This document shows, one piece after another, positions 58,629 to 64,000 of a DNA stretch of 64,000 nucleotides (position 1 is the stretch's first letter; every line of letters starts with the position of its first letter). A program made the position numbers and the translations under genes. The notes under the pieces are model-generated. The model worked only from the letters and a program-made list of their open reading frames with translations, was not told where the DNA came from and did not search any database. Origin of the DNA: Phoenix dactylifera (taxonomy: Eukaryota; Streptophyta; Magnoliopsida; Arecales; Arecaceae). The DNA is taken from contig NW_024068005.1 in assembly GCF_009389715.1 (NCBI RefSeq), forward strand, positions 124,001 to 188,000, written 5' to 3'.

Positions 58629-61600
58629 GTGGAAGAGTAGGATCTTTGCAGTGCACCATTAACTGCCAGATTGTTGGCTGCTGCTTACTTGTATTTTTTG
58701 TTTAGGCAATATCATTGCTGCTGACTGGTATGCATTGTGTATTTCTTGCCCTTCTTTTGTTTTATACTTATGCCACATTTCTTTTGGTAAAGTATGGAAT
58801 AATCGAGTATTCACATCATTTCTGTTAAAAATTTCTTTTTTTTCACCCGCTTTGCTGGAGCTTAGAGGCCCATTGAAGCTCTGATGGCATTACTAACTTA
58901 CAAGTGAGGTTGATGACAATAGAATTTGAAGTCAGGATGTTAAGGGAGCTTCATTTTAAGCTCACTCTGTTCAGTTCTCACAAAAGAGGCGTTCATGCTT
59001 TGACCTGCATGATTCAGTTTGGTAGTTCCATGTTTTACGGGTGGTCTAGATGTCCTGGGATATTAGCTCTGTCATTACTTTCTAATAAAAGGAAAGATGG
59101 CAAATGAGTTTAGTTGTGATGGTGATTTTGGGACCATTTTGTCATATGCATATTTTTTCTCCTGCCAGGAGATCTTTCAAGATCTTCCAGTCAATATTAG
59201 CCTTATTTTAACTACCTTTTCATTTTGTTGAAGTTGTTGGATTGAGCAAGGATGTTAACACTTCGGAAGGTCCAGTTGGGACTTGCTTCTCCACATCATT
59301 TGGTTGGAGGTTTGAAGTTGATCTTTATTTATTATCTCTTTTAAATAATATTTTCTTTTTAGCTGAGCAAGTCCTCTGTGGGGCACTAATTTTATTTTTT
59401 TCTTTTTGTGTTGCTCCATTTTCTGCCCCATTGTTGTGAAGTTGCTTTTCTCTATATCATTTATGTATTGCATATACACTAAAAAATGGAGAAAGCAATC
59501 TGCATGATGTCATTTGAATGAGCTTAATTAATTAACTGAAAAAATGATACGTGTGATTTTGCATGCTTTGGATATTTTTATAAGTTTTGTAAGCTCTTCC
59601 TCCCCACCCCTCCTCTCTCTCTCTCTTTCTTGTTGATGTTTGCGGTGATCTTGCAGTGCACCATGAACAGCCTTATGGTTGGCTGCTGCTTGGTCATCTT
59701 TTTTTTTTGTTTAGGCAACATTATTGCTGCTGACTGGTATGCATTGCGTATTTCTTGCTATCTACTTTGGACAGGTGAACTTAGGATTTTGACTCTATTG
59801 TAAAGCCATTCATTGTTGAAACTTTCTGATGGCTGAGAGGCTGTCTTTCTTGACAAGGGGCTGACTACGTAACACATATTAGAAAGCAAAATTAACAATA
59901 TGACATATGTTTGACTGTTCACTGCCTTGTTGTTATACAAAATTCTTGGCCTTTTTCTCTTTGGGCAGAGACTGGTGAATCAGTGCTTACAATCAAGGGT
60001 CCTCATGGGAGAATCAATAGGGCTGTCTGGGGACCTTTAAATAAGACCATAATAAGTGCCGGAGAAGATGCTGTGATCCGTATATGGGATTCGGAGGTCG
60101 GTCACTGAATATCTCATCTATAAAATTTTATCCATTCTGAATGGCTTGCACTTGTTTGCTTATTTGGCATTATATATATAGAACATGATTATATGTGCAC
60201 CCCCATTCTTTTATGTATACCTCACATGCGAGGATTGCTGAACTGGTACTGGATGCCGTACCTGTCAACGCCCAGTCCGGTTCGGTACCAGTTCGAACCA
60301 GACGGAACCGTTGGGTTTTGTCCGGTTCCGGCCAGTGTTACTGTGGTTTTGGCCGGAACCGTTTTCCATAAGCAAACCGACCCAGTCAGAGACCGGGTCG
60401 GCTTGATTTGGCCCAAACCGGGCGGTACGGCCTGGTTCGGCAATCCTTGCTCACATGTATCTCTTACTGTCATGGCAAAAATGTTGAGATAAAAACTCTG
60501 TCATGTTTCTTGCATCATCGCTTGTGAATCTCTAGAATATAATGGCTAAACAAAGTTATAAAACCTCCTTTCATTGTGAAGATAATAGTACTTTCCATTA
60601 TTTTCTATTTGTTTCTTTCAACCATCTTGACCTTTCCTCATGTGTACCTTGGAATCAAAATTAAAGACTCTTTCAATTCTTGACATCATACTGGGTATTT
60701 TTATTTGATTTTTTTTATTCTTAGTTTCCTTGTTGGGGATTTTAAGCCCTTTTTCAATGACTGGAATGCTTACACTGATGTTTGTTGCTGAGTGATCTTC
60801 TGTTCTTGTCAATTGTTATCTTATTGCCCCCTATATGACTGAGGAACACCCCTGGTCATTTTCTCTATAGCTTAAAATCGTGCTGCAGTTGATACATGAG
60901 GATTCATACCAGTCCTTGAATAGTTAGGATGAGTTTTTGATGATTGTAGTTATAATTATGGATATTATTCCCTTAGCAGATAAATTATTCTCATTTATTT
61001 TTGCATGTGAGATTGTTGTTTGTGTCATCAAAACTTTTGATCAACTCTAGTTGCTTTTCTGTTCGTTTAGTCTGCTTGAGTAATTATTAGCTCTATATGA
61101 GATAAGTTTCTCTCTCCAGGTGATTTCTATCTCTGTTTAAATTTTCTTCTCACATTCATTTCAGATATCTAGAGTTTAGCGCTTTTTAAATTTATATGCA
61201 CCTTGTTTTTGGAATGTAGTGTAGATCTATGCTGGCATCAGCCTCTTCTTTATTGCTCGCCTTAAAGTTTGTTCACTTTTACTTGCTTCATTCAGGGTCA
61301 GACTTGTAATTTGCAATTTGCTTTTCCATAATAACTTTGGTAAGATGAGAAAATTTTGTTTTCTTGATTCATATAACCTTTGGTTTTTTCTTTTTCAATC
61401 AAGAGCCATGAGATAAATGATAAAATTAATTTTTAGAAGGAGCTATATAAGCAAAATTTGCTGCATATAAGATTTATTTGACCATTCTATAGTATTTCTT
61501 ATGCACTCATTTTGTTTTTCATATTTCATTGCACTGTATCGTGAATTGGTTCAATTCCTACCAATTTGTAATCCTCTTTTGACCTAATGAATTAGGAATT

Positions 61601-63746
61601 TACAGTTTGATTCTCTTAGTTCTTCACTCGATTAACATTGTAGACTTTACATAGTCTCTAACTACTGTTACCTGGACCCTCCAAAGTTGGACACTTGGTA
61701 CACTTTATGACATTCCTTGATACTTCATTCCATCATGCCGTGATGTCATCATCATCATGTATCAATTTTTGCAACTTCTATGTGAAAATCATCAAATCTA
61801 ACATAAAATTAGCAAGCATTTTATCAAATTTTATGTACTTAAAGGTGCATAACTCAAGCTTATTATTCATTATACATGTATATAGGCACATATTTACACA
61901 TGCGTATATAATGTAATTATGTGTTCCGATGTCAATTTCTTGAAGATTCCTGTATTGGATTTTCCAGACGGGATGCTTGGTACCTGTGTCATATGTCCAA
62001 CTAACATTTGTAATAATGTGTGATGTATGTAGTGAAAAAATTAAATTGCAGAAGACTCCTGGTTGGTGAAGTAGCTTAAAACCTATAGCTTTTAAATTGA
62101 CCTGGTAAGTCTAGCAAGTGTTATATGAAGCCCTGATGCTTCTTGTGTCAGGTCAATCTGAACATGTATCTCCATCATTCATGAACTCCGCTGGGAAAAA
62201 AAATAGGGATCACCAGACTAGGGAAATCTGCTTCTGTAAAATTAGTACTCTAGCAGATACAATTTTTTTACTTCATATTTTTGCTTTGGTTTGAACTTTG
62301 AAGTTTGAACTTTGTATGCTAACTTCTGGATGTCCTGCTTTTCCCATTCAAACCACTCGCCCCCAAATTCATATATTCAGCTTGGTTGATTTTTTCTTCC
62401 TTGCATTACCAGCTAGAGGTTTGGAAACTGGAACCCTTTTTTTTGGTTAATGAGTTAATTCTTTTTTATTTTGAATGATGCCATAGTAGAACTTAAATGA
62501 GCAGGAGACTTGTCATAATGGTTAACATTGATGCTTTTCTTTCCATATAGTTATCTATGAAATTTCTTCTTAATCACTGCCGTTTCATGAAAATATATGA
62601 TTTTGGGGGCTTTCTTTTCTGTAGACTGGGCAGCTGCTGAAAAAATCCGATAAAGAAACTGGTCATCAGAAACCTATCACTTCTCTGTCAAAGTCTGCCA
62701 GTGGGTCTCATTTCCTCTCTGGATCATTGGATAAATCTGCCAAGGTATTGTAGCTTATCGATTCTCATGATCTATATCAAATAAGATTTCCCCTCACAGT
62801 AATTCTATTTGGACAATAGTATCTCTGCTAATACCAATTTTATGTAATTTCCTTAGCTCTGGGATGCCAGAACACTAACTCTTATCAAGGCATACGTGAC
62901 TGAACGCCCAGTCAATGCATGTGCGATATCTCCACTTCTTGATCATGTAAGCTCTAAATGGACCTCCCTTTTGTTTATCTGCATTTGAGCAATTATTGGT
63001 TGGTGTGAAGCATCCAGATGCAGCTTAGCACTCAGACACAGAGCCAACCACCCAGTCACAACTGGACAACTGCACAAGCATGCATGAATTTGTCAGTTTA
63101 GACTTTATAATATTGGAATCACTTCCATCTTGTCTGCACTACAAGGCTTTGCAAACTATCTGATTTGCATCTTATTTGCCTTTGCCTGCCTGTGTTCAGG
63201 ACTTCTGTTTTTCATTAAAGTCTGTTACAAAAATGATATTCTGTGCTCCCATGTTGCTTTTGATATATGCAACTGTACACTTTTTACAATTCTATATACT
63301 TTTATCTAAATCATCTGGTAAAAGTCCAGTTGGTGTTCTGCCCGTTCAGACTGGAACTTTGATTGATTAATGACTCACAAGATGCCAATCAGAACTTTGT
63401 AGTTTAATGCACCTAAAGGATGAATCTGTTTCTGAGAAATAATCATGGCATTTGATTTCCTTCAGGTGGTGATTGGAGGTGGTCAGGATGCATCACATGT
63501 TACAACTACCGATCGTCGTGCTGGGAAGTTTGAAGCAAAATTCTTTCACAAGGTAAGCAATGTTTATATTACCTTTTCAACTAAGGTTTGAATTCCTTGA
63601 GTAATGTTATGCCATTGATTCAATTCTTTAGGCTTTAAGAATTTGTTTTTTCTCTTTGTTGAACAGATTCTTCAAGAGGAAATTGGGGGTGTGAAAGGGC
63701 ATTTTGGACCAATTAATGCTTTGGCCTTCAATCCTGATGGAAGAAG
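53560..63746 (+). CDS. TIF3I1: Eukaryotic translation initiation factor 3 subunit I (WD-repeat), 3' end beyond window
   Basis: Core eIF3 subunit (TRIP-1/eIF3i), a seven-bladed WD40 propeller that binds eIF3b/g and supports 43S preinitiation complex assembly in the cytosol. Exons: 53560-53743, 57406-57621, 59969-60096, 62625-62744, 62857-62946, 63466-63552 and 63667-63746. All have GT-AG borders and join in frame. The start [20 protein letters not shown] is the family's invariant beginning. WD-repeat landmarks follow: [53 protein letters not shown] and [16 protein letters not shown]. The last exon (GGEDGYVRLHHFD region) lies past 64000, so the gene is partial here. Intron 1 is 3.7 kb. A Tat-type LTR remnant ends within about 0.5 kb upstream of the ATG. 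This is normally a constitutively expressed gene. Confidence 0.95.
53744..57405 (+). other. eIF3i intron 1
   Basis: 3.66-kb AT-rich intron, donor CCC|GTGAGT, acceptor TTTAG|GG. It contains a ~141-bp direct duplication (about 56617-56757 and 56758-56885, both with GTTGTAGGTAAGTC) and a run of 16 G at 57153-57168. No exon recognised inside. Confidence 0.8.
56617..56885 (+). repeat. Direct duplication, ~141-bp period, in eIF3i intron 1
   Basis: AAAGAGTTGG, CATATTTGTGTG, GTTGTAGGTAAGTC and GAGCTACAAGCAT occur in the same order in two adjacent units starting near 56617 and 56758. Confidence 0.75.
58706..58727 (+). other. Microexon-like 22-nt block, copy 1
   Basis: A 22-nt block between a good acceptor (TTTGTTTAG) and a GTATGC donor-like sequence. 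Including it between exons 2 and 3 would make TGA at the next junction, so it would act as a poison exon. Splicing is inferred only. Confidence 0.25.
59715..59736 (+). other. Microexon-like 22-nt block, copy 2
   Basis: Same block as at 58706 with two internal differences, again between TTTGTTTAG and GTATGC. About 94% identity over the surrounding 53 bp, compared with roughly 78% for the rest of the duplication. Confidence 0.25.
60229..60449. mobile_element. hAT-like MITE in eIF3i intron 3
   Basis: A 221-bp element with imperfect terminal inverted repeats of about 30 bp (CGAGGATTGCTGAACTGG at the left; the reverse complement CAAGGATTGCCGAACCAGG at the right). It is flanked by a perfect 8-bp target-site duplication CTCACATG at 60221-60228 and 60450-60457. 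An 8-bp duplication is characteristic of hAT-superfamily transposition. It is GC-rich against an AT-rich intron and non-coding, so it depends on an autonomous element elsewhere. Confidence 0.85.
60458..62624 (+). other. Remainder of eIF3i intron 3
   Basis: AT-rich intron sequence up to the acceptor TTTTCTGTAG at 62624. No internal feature recognised. Confidence 0.7.
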
Positions 63747-64000
63747 GTTATTTCTGTTCTCCTTTTGTTACATTTTAACTTTTGAATTTTCTATTTTTGA
63801 AACTTAAATTCTAAACTCACTAAACAACATTCTTGCATGATTGTGCACGTGTATGAATGGTGCCATTGCATTTATCATTTCATGCATTTCACATGTTTTA
63901 TATGTTTTCCACATATATGCTTTTCTTTAAGGTCTTGTTTTTGAATCTTGATCATTCTTTGGTTCCCAATGACAAATTCTAGTGACTTTTTTTGCAACAT

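Larger units (their letters stand above)
57650..59765 (+). repeat. ~1-kb tandem duplication in eIF3i intron 2
   Basis: Unit 1 (about 57650-58755) and unit 2 (about 58770-59765) align along their length at roughly three-quarters identity. Shared blocks include GCTGGAGCTTA, TTTTAAGCTCACTCT, GGTGGTCTAG and TCATTTGGTTGGAGG. Unit 1 carries an (AT)n microsatellite (58340-58379) and a (CT)n tract (58571-58628) that are absent or short in unit 2. The last ~50 bp of each unit are much better conserved (see 58706 and 59715). Confidence 0.8.

Overview
This is a plant nuclear window, most likely from a non-grass monocot such as a palm. The basis is spliced plant genes whose first exons are very GC-rich while later exons and introns are AT-rich, plus a mixed load of Ty3/gypsy, TRIM, SINE, LINE and MITE sequence. 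The organism call is inference. Real genes are sparse: four host genes and one disabled retrotransposon in 64 kb.

Left arm (1-22376): a tandem TRIM array (LTR-internal-LTR-internal-LTR) opens the window, followed by microsatellites and one intronless gene, a VQ-motif transcriptional cofactor at 5236-6498. The rest, to 22.4 kb, is AT-rich intergenic DNA holding TRIM copies, two minus-strand SINE copies, an orphan GC-rich promoter-like island, an interstitial telomere-like tract, a 161-bp tandem repeat and a foldback hairpin.

Centre (22377-34707): a complete 12.3-kb Tat-lineage Ty3/gypsy retrotransposon on the minus strand, with 867/858-bp LTRs differing at about nine sites (about 1%). Gag-pro-pol reads in one frame from 33816 to 28367 but carries five nonsense codons and one frameshift. 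Between pol and the 3' LTR lie a 117/105-bp tandem repeat array and an antisense (+ strand) gene with its own TATA box and ACGTG motifs.

Right arm (34708-64000): decayed LINE and TRIM sequence, then two tandemly duplicated three-exon MFS transporter genes (38624-41656 and 43911-47098) with identical intron phases, then a SINE with a 19-bp target-site duplication. Next is a truncated, older Tat-type element (about 49.99-53.2 kb) whose LTR ends just upstream of the last gene. That gene is eIF3 subunit I (seven of its exons in 53560-63746, 3' end outside the window). Its introns contain a hAT-like MITE with an 8-bp target-site duplication and a ~1-kb tandem duplication in which a 22-nt microexon-like block is unusually well conserved.

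No host metabolic cluster is present. The genes are unrelated to each other apart from the MFS pair, and the most distinctive biology is the sense/antisense architecture of the Tat element and the repeated microexon-like block in eIF3i intron 2.
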